Assembly (NCBI GenBank): GCA_947479055.1 | Contig: CANJYE010000004.1 | Location: forward strand, 29,929 to 93,928 | DNA from: Erythrobacteraceae bacterium | GTDB lineage: Bacteria > Pseudomonadota > Alphaproteobacteria > Sphingomonadales > Sphingomonadaceae | DNA: 64,000 nucleotides | Direction: 5' to 3' | In this document: positions 17,082 through 25,513 of the stretch, one piece after another | Layout of the letters: the number at the start of each line of letters is the position of its first letter | Numbering within the stretch: the first letter of the stretch is position 1 | Position numbers and translations under genes: made by a program | The notes under the pieces: model-generated | The model's database searches: none | Seen by the model: only the letters and a program-made list of their open reading frames with translations | What the model was told of the DNA's origin: nothing

Positions 17082-17125
17082 ACGGGTCCCGGCGAAACTT
17101 CCGCTCATCCTGAGCTTGTCGAAGG
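17062..17125. repeat. inverted pair of dispersed CTGAGCTTG palindromes
   Basis: Two copies of a roughly 24-base element face each other at 17062-17085 and 17101-17125; the arms share the core CTTTCGACAAGCTCAGGATG / CCTTCGACAAGCTCAGGATG with one or two mismatches and can form a long hairpin with a loop of about 15 bases. The left arm contains the dapE stop codon. The pair may act as a transcription terminator between dapE and the symporter gene. The core resembles the palindromes at 39062, 39436 and 39491. Confidence 0.85.
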
Positions 17126-17150
17126 ATGCGCGCAGCACAAGGTAGCAGGC

Positions 17151-18452
17151 ATGGCGAAGCGGCTGACACTCTATATCATCCTCGCCATGGTGCTGGGCAT
17201 TGCGGTGGGCTTTGCGCTCAACCAGCGCGGCGGCGAGGATATCGCGGCCATTGCCGATTATCTCAAGCTGCTGCCCGACGTCTTCCTCAAGCTGATCAAG
17301 ATGATCATCGCCCCGCTGGTGTTCGCCACTATCGTCACCGGGATCGCCGGGATGGGCGACAGCGCCGCGCTCGGCCGGATCGGGGCGAAGGCGCTGGGCT
17401 GGTTCATCAGCGCCAGCCTCATTTCGCTCAGCCTCGGCATGGTGCTGGTCAATGCTTTCCGCCCGGGTGAAAGCCTCGCGCTGAAGGCCGCGCCCGAAGT
17501 GGGCGAACTGGCGACGAAGGACTTGTCGCTGCGCCATTTCGTGCTGGAAATCTTCCCGACCAGCGCCTTCGACGCGATGGCGCAGAACAATATTCTTCAG
17601 ATTCTCGTGTTCTCGCTGTTCACCGGCATCGCGCTGACCGCGATCCGCGAGAAGGGCGAAGTGCTGGTGCGGGGGTGCGAGGCGCTGGCCGAGCTGATGC
17701 TCCAGATCACCGATTATGTGATGCGCTTTGCCCCCTTCGCGGTGTTCGGGGCGATTGCCAGCGTGGTGGCGACCAAGGGTCTGGGGATCATCGCCACTTA
17801 TGGCGTGCTGGTGAGCGAATTCTATTTCGGCCTCGCTCTGCTGTGGATCATCCTGCTGACGCTGGGTGGACTGTTCCTGGGACGGCGGATCTTCACCCTG
17901 ATCCGCTATATCCGCGAGCCGGTGCTGGTGACCTTCTCCACCGCCAGTTCGGAAGCGGGGCTGCCCAAGCTGTTCGAACAGCTCGACCGCTTCGGCGTGC
18001 CGCGCCGCATTTCGGGTTTCATCCTGCCGCTGGGCTACAGCTTCAATCTCGACGGCTCGATGATGTACATGAGCTTTGCGACGATTTTCATCGCGCAGGC
18101 CTATGGGATCGAGCTGACGCTGACCCAGCAGGTGCTGATGTTGCTGACGCTGATGGTGACGTCCAAGGGCATTGCCGGGGTGCCAAGGGCGAGCCTGGTG
18201 GTGATTGCCGCCACGCTCAGCCAGTTCGGCCTGCCGGTGGAAGGGATCGCGCTCCTGCTGGGGGTCGATACCTTCCTCGACATGGGCCGGTCAGCCACCA
18301 ACATCGTCGGCAATGCGGTGGCGACATCGGTGATCACCCGCAGCGAAGGCATGCTCCAGCCGCTGCTGCCGCCAGAGGAAGAACCGCCGCACGCACCAGC
18401 CCACACCGCCGCCGATGGGCGCCGCGGGCTCAATCTCGATCCGGAGCAGTAG
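17151..18452 (+). CDS. dicarboxylate/amino acid:cation symporter (DAACS family)
   Basis: 433 residues with about eight membrane segments and two re-entrant loops. Diagnostic segments are STASSEAGLPKLFEQL (hairpin 1), LPLGYSFNLDGSMMYMSF (the NMDGT-like motif in TM7) and SKGIAGVPRASLVV (hairpin 2). These place it with DctA/GltP-type sodium- or proton-coupled importers of C4-dicarboxylates, glutamate or aspartate. The NMDGT motif reads NLDGS, so specificity cannot be read off. Inner membrane. Separated from dapE by a strong inverted repeat. Confidence 0.92.
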   Translation: MAKRLTLYIILAMVLGIAVGFALNQRGGEDIAAIADYLKLLPDVFLKLIKMIIAPLVFATIVTGIAGMGDSAALGRIGAKALGWFISASLISLSLGMVLVNAFRPGESLALKAAPEVGELATKDLSLRHFVLEIFPTSAFDAMAQNNILQILVFSLFTGIALTAIREKGEVLVRGCEALAELMLQITDYVMRFAPFAVFGAIASVVATKGLGIIATYGVLVSEFYFGLALLWIILLTLGGLFLGRRIFTLIRYIREPVLVTFSTASSEAGLPKLFEQLDRFGVPRRISGFILPLGYSFNLDGSMMYMSFATIFIAQAYGIELTLTQQVLMLLTLMVTSKGIAGVPRASLVVIAATLSQFGLPVEGIALLLGVDTFLDMGRSATNIVGNAVATSVITRSEGMLQPLLPPEEEPPHAPAHTAADGRRGLNLDPEQ

Positions 18453-18458
18453 TCTTAG

Positions 18459-18851
18459 TTACTTCACCAGTTCGACCGGCACGAACTGGCCGAGGCCGCA
18501 GGACGCCCCGTGATCCGGCGTGCCGCCCGTACTGCGCAGGACATGGATGATGTCGGTGCTGCACAGCTGCGACAGCGAGGTCTCGTAGGAGAACGCCTTC
18601 TCGAAGCCGAGGCCGGGGCAGCGATAGGGCAGGGTGTTGCGATAGGTCCGGCTGCCGGCCTTGAAGTCGATGGTGTAATCATCATGCACGGTGGTGCCGT
18701 TCATCGAAGTAATCGACAGGCAATCCTCGGCTGGCCCCACCACCTTGGCGGCAGGGGCTCTGGAGACAGCATTGCTGCCGGGGTGATCTTCGTTGCAGCC
18801 GGCCAGCGCCAGCAGCGCCAGCGGAGCAATCAGGAGTGGAAGCTTGGTCAT
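18459..18851 (-). CDS. small lipoprotein, DUF6491-like
   Basis: 130 residues with a lipoprotein signal (LLIAPLALLALAGC, Cys19). The mature part has a Cys-x-x-I segment (DCLSITSMNG), YRNTLPYRCPGLG, LSQLCSTDIIHV and a closing ASCGLGQFVPVELV. This spacing resembles the DUF6491 group of alphaproteobacterial lipoproteins; the assignment is from memory of the pattern. Four Cys in the mature part could form two disulfides. Periplasmic; function unknown. Confidence 0.7.
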   Translation of the reverse strand: MTKLPLLIAPLALLALAGCNEDHPGSNAVSRAPAAKVVGPAEDCLSITSMNGTTVHDDYTIDFKAGSRTYRNTLPYRCPGLGFEKAFSYETSLSQLCSTDIIHVLRSTGGTPDHGASCGLGQFVPVELVK

Positions 18852-18880
18852 CGTATGTCCTCCAATGAATCAATGACGGA

Positions 18881-19567
18881 TCAGGACGCCATTTTCCGCA
18901 GTGTCTTTTCGGCAACTTTCGCACCGGCCTTTGGTTCCAGCACCTTCTGCCGGAAACCGCATGGCCCTGCCACCGGGCAGCGCCAGCATTCCGGCTGCCG
19001 CGCCTTGCAGGTATAACGGCCCAGCAGGATCAGCCACTGATGGGCATGGCGCCGGAACGGTTGCGGCACCCGCTTCTCCAGCAGGGCCTCGACCTTCTCC
19101 ACGCTCTTGCCCTTGGCGAGGCCAGTGCGGTTGGAGACGCGGAAGACATGGGTATCGACCGCGAAAGTCTCCGCTCCGAAGGCGCAGTTCATCACCACAT
19201 TGGCGGTCTTGCGGCCGACGCCGGGCAGGGTGGTCAAAAGGTCGCGGTCCTGCGGAACTTCGCCGCCGAACCGTTCGATCAGGAGCCCGGACAGGGCGAT
19301 CACGTTCTTCGCCTTGGCGTTGAACAGGCCGATGGTCCTGATGTGCTGCTTGAGCCCTTCCTCGCCCAGCTCGATCATCTGGTGCGGGGTCTTGACCGCG
19401 CTGAACAGCTTTCTGGTGGCCTTGTTGACGCCCACGTCGGTCGCCTGTGCAGACAGCACCACTGCGACCAACAGCTGGTAAACATTGCCGAATTCGAGCT
19501 CCGTCTCGGGCGAGGGGTTATCCTCGGCGAGAATGCGGAAAAATTCGAAGATCTGGTCTCTGGTCAA
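18881..19567 (-). CDS. nth: endonuclease III
   Basis: 228 residues. A bifunctional glycosylase/AP lyase that removes oxidised pyrimidines in base-excision repair. The helix-hairpin-helix LPGVGRKTANVVMN holds the catalytic Lys, VDTHVFRVSNRTGL the catalytic Asp, and the [4Fe-4S] loop C-x6-C-x2-C-x5-C is intact (CKARQPECWRCPVAGPC). A 20-residue tail rich in Lys/Ala follows. Its ATG overlaps the dapB stop by 4 bases (19564-19567), so it is translated from the dapB transcript. Confidence 0.95.
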   Translation of the reverse strand: MTRDQIFEFFRILAEDNPSPETELEFGNVYQLLVAVVLSAQATDVGVNKATRKLFSAVKTPHQMIELGEEGLKQHIRTIGLFNAKAKNVIALSGLLIERFGGEVPQDRDLLTTLPGVGRKTANVVMNCAFGAETFAVDTHVFRVSNRTGLAKGKSVEKVEALLEKRVPQPFRRHAHQWLILLGRYTCKARQPECWRCPVAGPCGFRQKVLEPKAGAKVAEKTLRKMAS

Positions 19568-20292
19568 AGGCCCAGCACGTCACGCATGACATGGCGTCCG
19601 GCGGGCTGGGCCAGCAGCCATTGGGCTGCGCGGACCGCACCATGGGCGAAGATGATGCGGTCCTCCGCACTGTGCGACAGGGTGATGCGTTCCCCGTCTC
19701 CCGCCAGGATCACGCTGTGTTCCCCGGCCACCGTGCCGCCCCGCAGCGAGGCGAAGCCGATCGCCCCGGTCGCGCGGGCGCCGGTGTAGCCATCACGCCC
19801 GCGCTCGCTGTGGGAAGCCAGATCGATCCCACGCCCTGCCGCCGCCGCTTCGCCTAGCAGCAGCGCGGTGCCGGAAGGCGCATCGACCTTCATGCGGTGG
19901 TGCATCTCGACCACTTCCACATCCCAGTCCGCGCCCAGTCGCGCGGCGGCCTCCTGTACGAGATGGGCCAGCAGGGTCACTCCCAGCGAAGTGTTGCCGG
20001 TCTGGAGAATGGCGATCCTGTCTGCTGCCGCATCGATCGCCGCATGGTTGGCTGCGGAAAGGCCGGTCGTGCCGACCACCATCGGAATGCCGACCGCAAC
20101 CGCCGCTTCGAGATTGGCCTGAAGCGCGCCGGGGGCGGAGAAATCGACAAGCACGTCGCTGGCCTTTGCCAGAGCGACGGGATCGCCACCCTGATCGATC
20201 CCGCCCGAAAGCGTGCAGCCCGCCGCGTCTACCGCGCGTGCCAGCGCCTGGCCCATGCGCCCTGCGCTGCCGATAATGCCGATTCTTGCCAT
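19564..20292 (-). CDS. dapB: 4-hydroxy-tetrahydrodipicolinate reductase
   Basis: 242 residues. It reduces hydroxy-tetrahydrodipicolinate with NAD(P)H in the diaminopimelate/lysine pathway. N-terminal nucleotide-binding motif GIIGSAGRMGQAL; the signature EMHHRMKVDAPSGTALLLGE contains the catalytic His and Lys; GTTGLSAANHAAI is also typical. First gene of a dapB-nth pair and divergent from the sirtuin gene (26 bases to its first ATG). dapE lies about 3 kb away on the other strand. Confidence 0.95.
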   Translation of the reverse strand: MARIGIIGSAGRMGQALARAVDAAGCTLSGGIDQGGDPVALAKASDVLVDFSAPGALQANLEAAVAVGIPMVVGTTGLSAANHAAIDAAADRIAILQTGNTSLGVTLLAHLVQEAAARLGADWDVEVVEMHHRMKVDAPSGTALLLGEAAAAGRGIDLASHSERGRDGYTGARATGAIGFASLRGGTVAGEHSVILAGDGERITLSHSAEDRIIFAHGAVRAAQWLLAQPAGRHVMRDVLGL

Positions 20293-20318
20293 TGCCTGTC
20301 CCTGATTGTGCGTGCTTC

Positions 20319-21029
20319 ATGGGCGACATGGAACGTCCACGCAATATCGTCATCCTCACCGGCGCGGGAATAAGCGCCGAAAGCGGCATCGACACGTTCC
20401 GCGATAGTGGTGGGCTGTGGGAACAGCACCGGGTGGAAGATGTCGCCACGCCCGAGGCCTTTGAGCGCGATCCCAATTTGGTCCTGCGCTTCTACGACCT
20501 GCGGCGCGAGGCGGTGCAGGCCAAGCTGCCCAATTTCGCGCATGAAGCGCTGGCGATCCTCGATGCGCAGTGGAAGGGCGAGTTGCTGCTCGTCACCCAG
20601 AATGTCGATGATCTGCACGAGCGGGCCGGGTCAAGGCGCGTGCTGCACATGCATGGCGAGCATCTCAACGCCTGGTGCACTGCCTGCGACCGGCGCTCGC
20701 GCTGGACCGGGCCGCTGATCGACCGGCCGGCCTGTCCAGCATGCGGAGCCCGTGCTTTGCGGCCCGATGTCGTGTGGTTCGGCGAGATGCCCTACGGGAT
20801 GGAGCGGATCTATGCCGCGATCCGGCAGGCGGACCTGTTCGTTTCGATCGGGACCTCCGGCGCGGTCTATCCGGCCGCCGGCTTCGTGCGCGATGCGCGC
20901 GAATGCGGGGCGCGGACACTTGAGCTCAATCTCGAACCGAGCCAGGGATCGGTCTGGTTCCACGAATCGCGGCTTGGCCCGGCCACCGACGTGGTGCCGG
21001 AGTGGGTGGCGGAGATGCTACAGTCCTGA
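20319..21029 (+). CDS. cobB: NAD-dependent protein deacylase (sirtuin)
   Basis: 236 residues from ATG 20319; ATG 20328 is an equally possible start and neither has a strong ribosome-binding site. Sirtuin motifs: LTGAGISAESGI (NAD binding), TQNVDDLHERAG, catalytic His in HMHGEH, a zinc site of two Cys pairs (CTACD, CPACG), and the class III-like substrate-pocket Y/R (FYDLRREA). The latter suggests desuccinylase/deacetylase activity like bacterial CobB. Cytosolic regulator of enzyme acylation. Its end overlaps the convergent ThiF-like gene by 12 bases. Confidence 0.93.
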   Translation: MGDMERPRNIVILTGAGISAESGIDTFRDSGGLWEQHRVEDVATPEAFERDPNLVLRFYDLRREAVQAKLPNFAHEALAILDAQWKGELLLVTQNVDDLHERAGSRRVLHMHGEHLNAWCTACDRRSRWTGPLIDRPACPACGARALRPDVVWFGEMPYGMERIYAAIRQADLFVSIGTSGAVYPAAGFVRDARECGARTLELNLEPSQGSVWFHESRLGPATDVVPEWVAEMLQS

Positions 21030-21788
21030 ACAGATCCGGCAGGCCGGGTCCTTGGCGATGGTGAGTGTGCGCAGCGCCGGTTTCAGCCCGTCGAGCAGGT
21101 GCAGACGCCCCCATTGCGGGTCGCCCAGCGCGCTCACTCCTTCCAGGATCACCCGCAGGGCCTGCATAGCGGCGAGACTGGCAGTCCATCCCGCCATCGC
21201 GCCCAGCATCCCGTCGTCGGCACAGCTGTCGCAATCCTCGGCATCGAAAGCATAGCCCACGAAGCAGCGATAGCAGGCATGGCCGGGCAGATGCCCGGCA
21301 AAGGCGGCGACCTGCCCCTGGAATCGCCCGACCGCAGCGCTGACCAGCGGCACCCGGGCAGCGACACAAGTGTCCGATACGGCAAGACGGGTGGCAAAAT
21401 TGTCGCAGCCGTCCAGAACCACGCTGGCACCCGCGATCAGTTCGTCGGCGTTGGCGGCAGTGATTCGCACTGGTAGCGCGGTGCAATCCAGCACCGGATC
21501 GAACCGGGCAACCCATGCGCCCGCCGCCTCGGCCTTCAGCCGACCGAGGTCGTCGCTGGCGAAGATCGTCTGGCGCTGGAGATTGCTTTCCTCGACCCGG
21601 TCGTCGTCGATCAGGGTCAGCCGCCCGATCCCCGCGCCGGCCAGATATTGCAACGCAGGGCTGCCGATCCCGCCCAGCCCGACCAGCACGACATGCGCGC
21701 CCGCCAGCGCCACCTGCCCCGCCCCACCGATCTCGGGCAGGACGATGTGGCGGGCAAAGCGGGAAAGGCGTTCGGGCGGCAACGTCAT
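21018..21788 (-). CDS. HesA/MoeB/ThiF family adenylyltransferase
   Basis: 256 residues from ATG 21788. E1-like fold: VLVGLGGIGSPALQYLAGAG (ATP-binding Gly motif), LIDDDRVEESNLQRQ (Asp and Arg contacting ATP), and two Cys pairs for zinc (CYRC and CRIC). MoeB and ThiF adenylate the C-terminus of MoaD- or ThiS-type sulfur carriers; no carrier gene is nearby, so the partner is unknown. An extra Cys cluster (DCDSCAD) is present. The start overlaps the stop of the DUF983 gene (21785-21788). Confidence 0.88.
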   Translation of the reverse strand: MTLPPERLSRFARHIVLPEIGGAGQVALAGAHVVLVGLGGIGSPALQYLAGAGIGRLTLIDDDRVEESNLQRQTIFASDDLGRLKAEAAGAWVARFDPVLDCTALPVRITAANADELIAGASVVLDGCDNFATRLAVSDTCVAARVPLVSAAVGRFQGQVAAFAGHLPGHACYRCFVGYAFDAEDCDSCADDGMLGAMAGWTASLAAMQALRVILEGVSALGDPQWGRLHLLDGLKPALRTLTIAKDPACRICSGL

Positions 21789-22183
21789 TCCAGCCCCGTC
21801 GGTCGTTCCCTGACGAAGCCGTGCATGCCGAACCACCATTGCGCCGCGATCACCGCGCCCTTGGCCGGTTGCAGCATGCCCAGCATCAGCACCAAGACCA
21901 GCGGAATGATGATTGCGAACATGGCGAGCGGCGAGAGATCGAATTCGAGCGACAACATGATGATGATCGGTGCGACCAGATGGCCGGTCAGCAGGATGGC
22001 GATATAGGCCGGGAAATCGTCTGCCCGCTGGTGGGTCAGGTCGATCAGGCAGGACGGGCAGCGATCCACCGGCTTCAGCCACTGGCGAAACAGCCGGGCA
22101 CCGCCGCAACGCGGGCAATGCCCGGGAATGCCGCGCAAGATCGCTTGCCACAGGGAGGCAGGAAGGGCGGCGGCGTGAGTCAT
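21785..22183 (-). CDS. DUF983 family zinc-ribbon membrane protein
   Basis: 132 residues. An N-terminal zinc ribbon (CPRCGGARLFRQW...CPSC) is followed by two membrane helices (YIAILLTGHLVAPIIIML and MFAIIIPLVLVLMLGML), the DUF983 layout. Function unknown. In alphaproteobacteria DUF983 genes often lie near cytochrome oxidase genes; here the gene is coupled by a 4-base overlap to a ThiF-like gene instead. Confidence 0.85.
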   Translation of the reverse strand: MTHAAALPASLWQAILRGIPGHCPRCGGARLFRQWLKPVDRCPSCLIDLTHQRADDFPAYIAILLTGHLVAPIIIMLSLEFDLSPLAMFAIIIPLVLVLMLGMLQPAKGAVIAAQWWFGMHGFVRERPTGLE

Positions 22184-22274
22184 GCCAAGCCGCTTAGAGC
22201 AGGATGGCTTTCAGGACAACGCGCCGGATGAGGTTCACACGCCTGTTCAAAAGCTGTGACAAGACTGTCGACAA

Positions 22275-23771
22275 TCAGCTTTCCAGCTGGCGCAGCAGGC
22301 TGCGGACGTCGCCATCCATGTCGGCATCGCGCTGGCGCAGATCCTCGATCAGGCGGACGGCGTGGATCACGGTCGAATGATCGCGCCCGCCGAACTTGCG
22401 GCCGATTTCCGGGTAGCTGCGCGGGGTCAGCACCTTGGCGAGATACATCGCCACCTGTCGCGGGCGGACCACCGCGCGGGCGCGGCGCTTGCTCGACATC
22501 TCGGAGCGGTCGACCCGGTAGAACTGGCAGACGGTGCGCTGGATCTCGTCGATGGTGATCCTGCGGCGGTTGGCCGAGAGGATGTCGGTCAGCTGTTCCT
22601 CGGCCAGCTGGAGCGAGACTTCCTGCCCGGTCAGCTGGGCATAGGCGATCAGCTTGTTGAGGCCGCCGACCAGTTCGCGCACGTTGCGGTTGATCGTGCG
22701 GGCGAGGAATTCGATCACGTCCGACGGCACTTCGAGCGGGGCGAACTTGGTCAGCTTGGAATCGAGGATCAGGCGGCGCAGCTCGATATCGGCAGGCTGC
22801 ATGTCGGCGACAAGGCCCATCGACAGGCGCGACAGCAGGCGCTGCTCCACCCCGTCCAGCGCCTGCGGGGCACGATCGGCGGCGAACACCAGCCGCTTGC
22901 CTTCGGCCAGCAGCGCATCGATCGTGTAGAGCAGTTCCTCCTGCGCGGCGGCCTTGCCGATGATGAACTGGATATCGTCCACCAGCAGCAGGTCGAAGCC
23001 GCGCAGCCGGGCCTTGAACTCGATCGTCTCGTTCTGGCGCAGCGCCTGGACGAATTCGACCATGAAGCGTTCGGCCGAGCAGTAAAAAATCCGTGCGCGG
23101 GGATGGGCACCGAGATAGGCATGGCCAATCGCGTGAAGCAGGTGGGTCTTGCCCTGGCCGGTCGATGCCTTGAGGTACAGTGGCGAAAATTGGGGCGCTT
23201 CGACCTTGGCCATTCGTTCGGCCGCGTTGCAGGCCAGCACGTTGGACTTACCGGTGACGAAAGCCGCAAAAGTCAGCGAGGGGTCGAGCCCGACCGAAGA
23301 GGTGAAGCCCTGCGCGCCGATCGTGCCGGCCGCCATCGGCATGCCGCCTTCCGCGCCATCATTAGCGGCACGGCCGCCGCCGCGCAGCATTGGTTCGCCC
23401 GAAATGCTCAGTTCGGAAATCTGGCGCCGACCGGGATGGACCGAGATGCGGACGTGGCGCACTTCGGCACGAGCGATTTTCCAGGCCAGTGAAAGCCGGT
23501 CGGCGAAACGGTCCTGCACCCAGTTGGCGGAAAATTCGGTTGGCAGGAACAGGTCGAGGGTGCCGGTTTCCTTGCAGAAGGTGCCAAGCTGGATCGGCTT
23601 GATCCACTGGCTGTGCAACTGCTGGCCAAGATCCTTGCGCAGCCCCTGGCTGATGTCGGCCCAATCCGCCGCCAGGTTTACTGCCTCCGCATCTTCCACA
23701 ATGTTCTCACCCGTTGCGCGCCTCTTGGCGGTCGGCGACCGTTGATCGCCGTAAGTGCCATTCTTGGTCAT
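22275..23771 (-). CDS. dnaA: chromosomal replication initiator protein DnaA
   Basis: 498 residues. Domain I (about 36-110), a short Gly/Ala linker (domain II, about 120-160), AAA+ domain III with Walker A GQGKTHLL (K208) and Walker B LLLVDDIQFI, and DNA-binding domain IV with the signature GRKFGGRDHSTVIHAVRLI. DnaA opens the replication origin. An oddity: the first Gly of the P-loop is Ala (ASTGQGKT). Divergence from rpsT across about 440 bases is a layout seen in related genomes; I find no cluster of DnaA boxes beside it, so oriC is probably elsewhere. Confidence 0.97.
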   Translation of the reverse strand: MTKNGTYGDQRSPTAKRRATGENIVEDAEAVNLAADWADISQGLRKDLGQQLHSQWIKPIQLGTFCKETGTLDLFLPTEFSANWVQDRFADRLSLAWKIARAEVRHVRISVHPGRRQISELSISGEPMLRGGGRAANDGAEGGMPMAAGTIGAQGFTSSVGLDPSLTFAAFVTGKSNVLACNAAERMAKVEAPQFSPLYLKASTGQGKTHLLHAIGHAYLGAHPRARIFYCSAERFMVEFVQALRQNETIEFKARLRGFDLLLVDDIQFIIGKAAAQEELLYTIDALLAEGKRLVFAADRAPQALDGVEQRLLSRLSMGLVADMQPADIELRRLILDSKLTKFAPLEVPSDVIEFLARTINRNVRELVGGLNKLIAYAQLTGQEVSLQLAEEQLTDILSANRRRITIDEIQRTVCQFYRVDRSEMSSKRRARAVVRPRQVAMYLAKVLTPRSYPEIGRKFGGRDHSTVIHAVRLIEDLRQRDADMDGDVRSLLRQLES

Positions 23772-24129
23772 TCAATCCCCCGCCAGCCACACACGCAACA
23801 GGCATGGTTCCCACAGTGGCATGTCCCACGTCCCTCTACGCAGGCATATGCCACGCCAACGGGAAGCCAGAGGAGCCCCGCTGGGAAAACCGATATCCGT
23901 CTTGTGAAGCCCGTGCCGTCAGCCCGGGCGTGGCCTGTTTATGAAGCCCTTGAGCCAAGGAGCAAAGGGGGCGAGGCGTAAAAAAACTGAAATAAAGATG
24001 TTGACTCATCCGAACCCCGCAGGGGAGTGTTTAGGGGTCTGTTTACCAAGGAAATTCCTGCTCGGACTGCGCGAATCGCGGGAAGCCCTAGGCTTTGCGC
24101 GATTTGCCGCGTCGCGGCATTGCAGATGC
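23772..24129. other. dnaA upstream region without genes
   Basis: About 360 bases between the dnaA start and the rpsT terminator. I see no protein-like ORF. It includes an AT-rich patch (about 23980-24003, AAAAAAACTGAAATAAAGATG) that could hold a dnaA promoter. I looked for TTATCCACA-like DnaA boxes on both strands and found none convincing. Confidence 0.5.
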
Positions 24130-24158
24130 AAAAAAGGCCGGGGGAATTGCCCCCGGCC
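24130..24158 (-). terminator. rho-independent terminator of rpsT
   Basis: Read on the minus strand, a perfect 9-bp GC stem (GGCCGGGGG / CCCCCGGCC) with a 5-base loop is followed by six T residues. It lies about 55 bases after the rpsT stop and insulates dnaA from rpsT transcription. Confidence 0.9.
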
Positions 24159-24213
24159 CTGTTCCATTTCCGTTCCGTGACAGCGCCCCTGGAGGCGCGA
24201 ATCGGATGCCTGC

Positions 24214-24474
24214 TCAGAGAGCGGCGACTCGCTTGGTGAGTCGCGACATCTTGCGGGCAGCGGTGTTCCTGTGAAGCACGCCACGGGCGATCCCGCGGGC
24301 CAGTTCCGGCTGGGCATCCTTGAGGGCAGCCTGGGCGGCGGGCTTGTCACCACCGGCAATGGCGGCTTCGACCTTCTTCACGAAGCTGCGAATGCGGCTA
24401 ATGCGGGCACCGTTGATTTCGGCGCGGCGGTCGTTGCGGCGGATGCGCTTGCGGGCTTGCGGCGTATTGGCCAT
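24214..24474 (-). CDS. rpsT: 30S ribosomal protein S20
   Basis: 86 residues beginning [19 protein letters not shown], with helical basic segments [15 protein letters not shown] and [16 protein letters not shown] characteristic of S20, which binds 16S rRNA early in 30S assembly. A strong terminator follows it. It lies between dnaA and mutM, an order common in this group. Confidence 0.96.
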   Translation of the reverse strand: MANTPQARKRIRRNDRRAEINGARISRIRSFVKKVEAAIAGGDKPAAQAALKDAQPELARGIARGVLHRNTAARKMSRLTKRVAAL

Positions 24475-24644
24475 GTCTATCCTTCACTTGCGCCGTATCG
24501 ATACAGCGCGCTTTTCTGTGTCAATTCCGTAGAAACGCGGGACCCGGAACTGTCATGAAACAGCCCTGCCCCGCGATTGAAGCGCGGCCCTTAGCGGCAG
24601 GGGCCCGGATCGTCAAGCTGATGCGCGGACCTGAGTTGCCGCTG

Positions 24645-25457
24645 TTACTTCTGGCATCTGGCGCACCACCAGCTGCTGCGTCCGCCCTGGGCAAAGCGCT
24701 CGACCGTGCCGCCGCAGGGGCAGGCCTCCCCCTCGCGGCCATAGACCCGCCAACTACTGGCGAAATAGCCAAGTTCCCCGTCGGGTTGGACGTAATCGCG
24801 GATGGTCGAGCCGCCCGCTTCGATCGCTTCGGCCAGCACCGCTTTGATTGCCGGGACCAGCCGGGCCAGCGCGGGCTTGCCGATCTGTCCGGCCGGGCGG
24901 TGCGGGCTTATTCCTGCCCGGTTCAGCGCCTCGCAGACATATATGTTGCCCAACCCCGAGACGATCTTCTGGTCGAGCAGCATAAGCTTGATCGCGGCGA
25001 TTCGCCCGGCCAGTGCGCGGTGGAGATGGGCAGGGGTAAATTCCCCGCCCAGCGGTTCCGGCCCCATCGCCCGGAAGCCCTGCCAGTTGGTCAGCGCCGC
25101 GGTTTCGGCGAGGTCGACCGAGCCGAATCGGCGCGGGTCGTTCAGCGCCAGCACATGGCCCCTCGCGGTTTCGAGCAGCAGGTGATCGTGCTTGTCCGGC
25201 ACTTCGGGATCGATCCGCCAGCGCCCGCTCATCCCCAGGTGGAAGATCATGGTGAGCTCGCGATCGGTATGGATCAGCCCGTATTTGGCGCGGCGGCCCA
25301 GCCCGGTCACGGTCGCGCCGGTCAGCGCCTGTACCAGGTCAGGCGGGAAGGGGCGGCGCAGATCGGGGCGGTTGACCGCCACGCGAGTCAGCTGCTGACC
25401 ATCCAGAACCCTGGCCAGTCCGCGCACGGTGGTTTCGACTTCGGGAAGTTCCGGCAT
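24645..25457 (-). CDS. mutM: formamidopyrimidine-DNA glycosylase
   Basis: 270 residues. It removes 8-oxoguanine and formamidopyrimidines. The N-terminus MPELPEVETTVRGL carries the catalytic Pro2 and Glu3; GRRAKYGLI holds the catalytic Lys; NIYVCEALNRAGISP is the helix-two-turn-helix; the C-terminal zinc finger is C-x-C ... C-x-x-C (ACPCGG and WWCARCQ). The first Cys pair is spaced C-x-C rather than the usual C-x2-C. It diverges from ubiE with 56 bases between the starts. Confidence 0.95.
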   Translation of the reverse strand: MPELPEVETTVRGLARVLDGQQLTRVAVNRPDLRRPFPPDLVQALTGATVTGLGRRAKYGLIHTDRELTMIFHLGMSGRWRIDPEVPDKHDHLLLETARGHVLALNDPRRFGSVDLAETAALTNWQGFRAMGPEPLGGEFTPAHLHRALAGRIAAIKLMLLDQKIVSGLGNIYVCEALNRAGISPHRPAGQIGKPALARLVPAIKAVLAEAIEAGGSTIRDYVQPDGELGYFASSWRVYGREGEACPCGGTVERFAQGGRSSWWCARCQK

Positions 25458-25513
25458 GGCAACTTCCCTAACACCCTTTGCCCCCGCTGCAATTGCCCCT
25501 AAAGCGCCGGACC

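Noticed and set aside
23772..24213. Possible oriC next to dnaA
   Set aside because: No cluster of DnaA-box-like 9-mers on either strand and no clear AT-rich unwinding region beyond a short patch.
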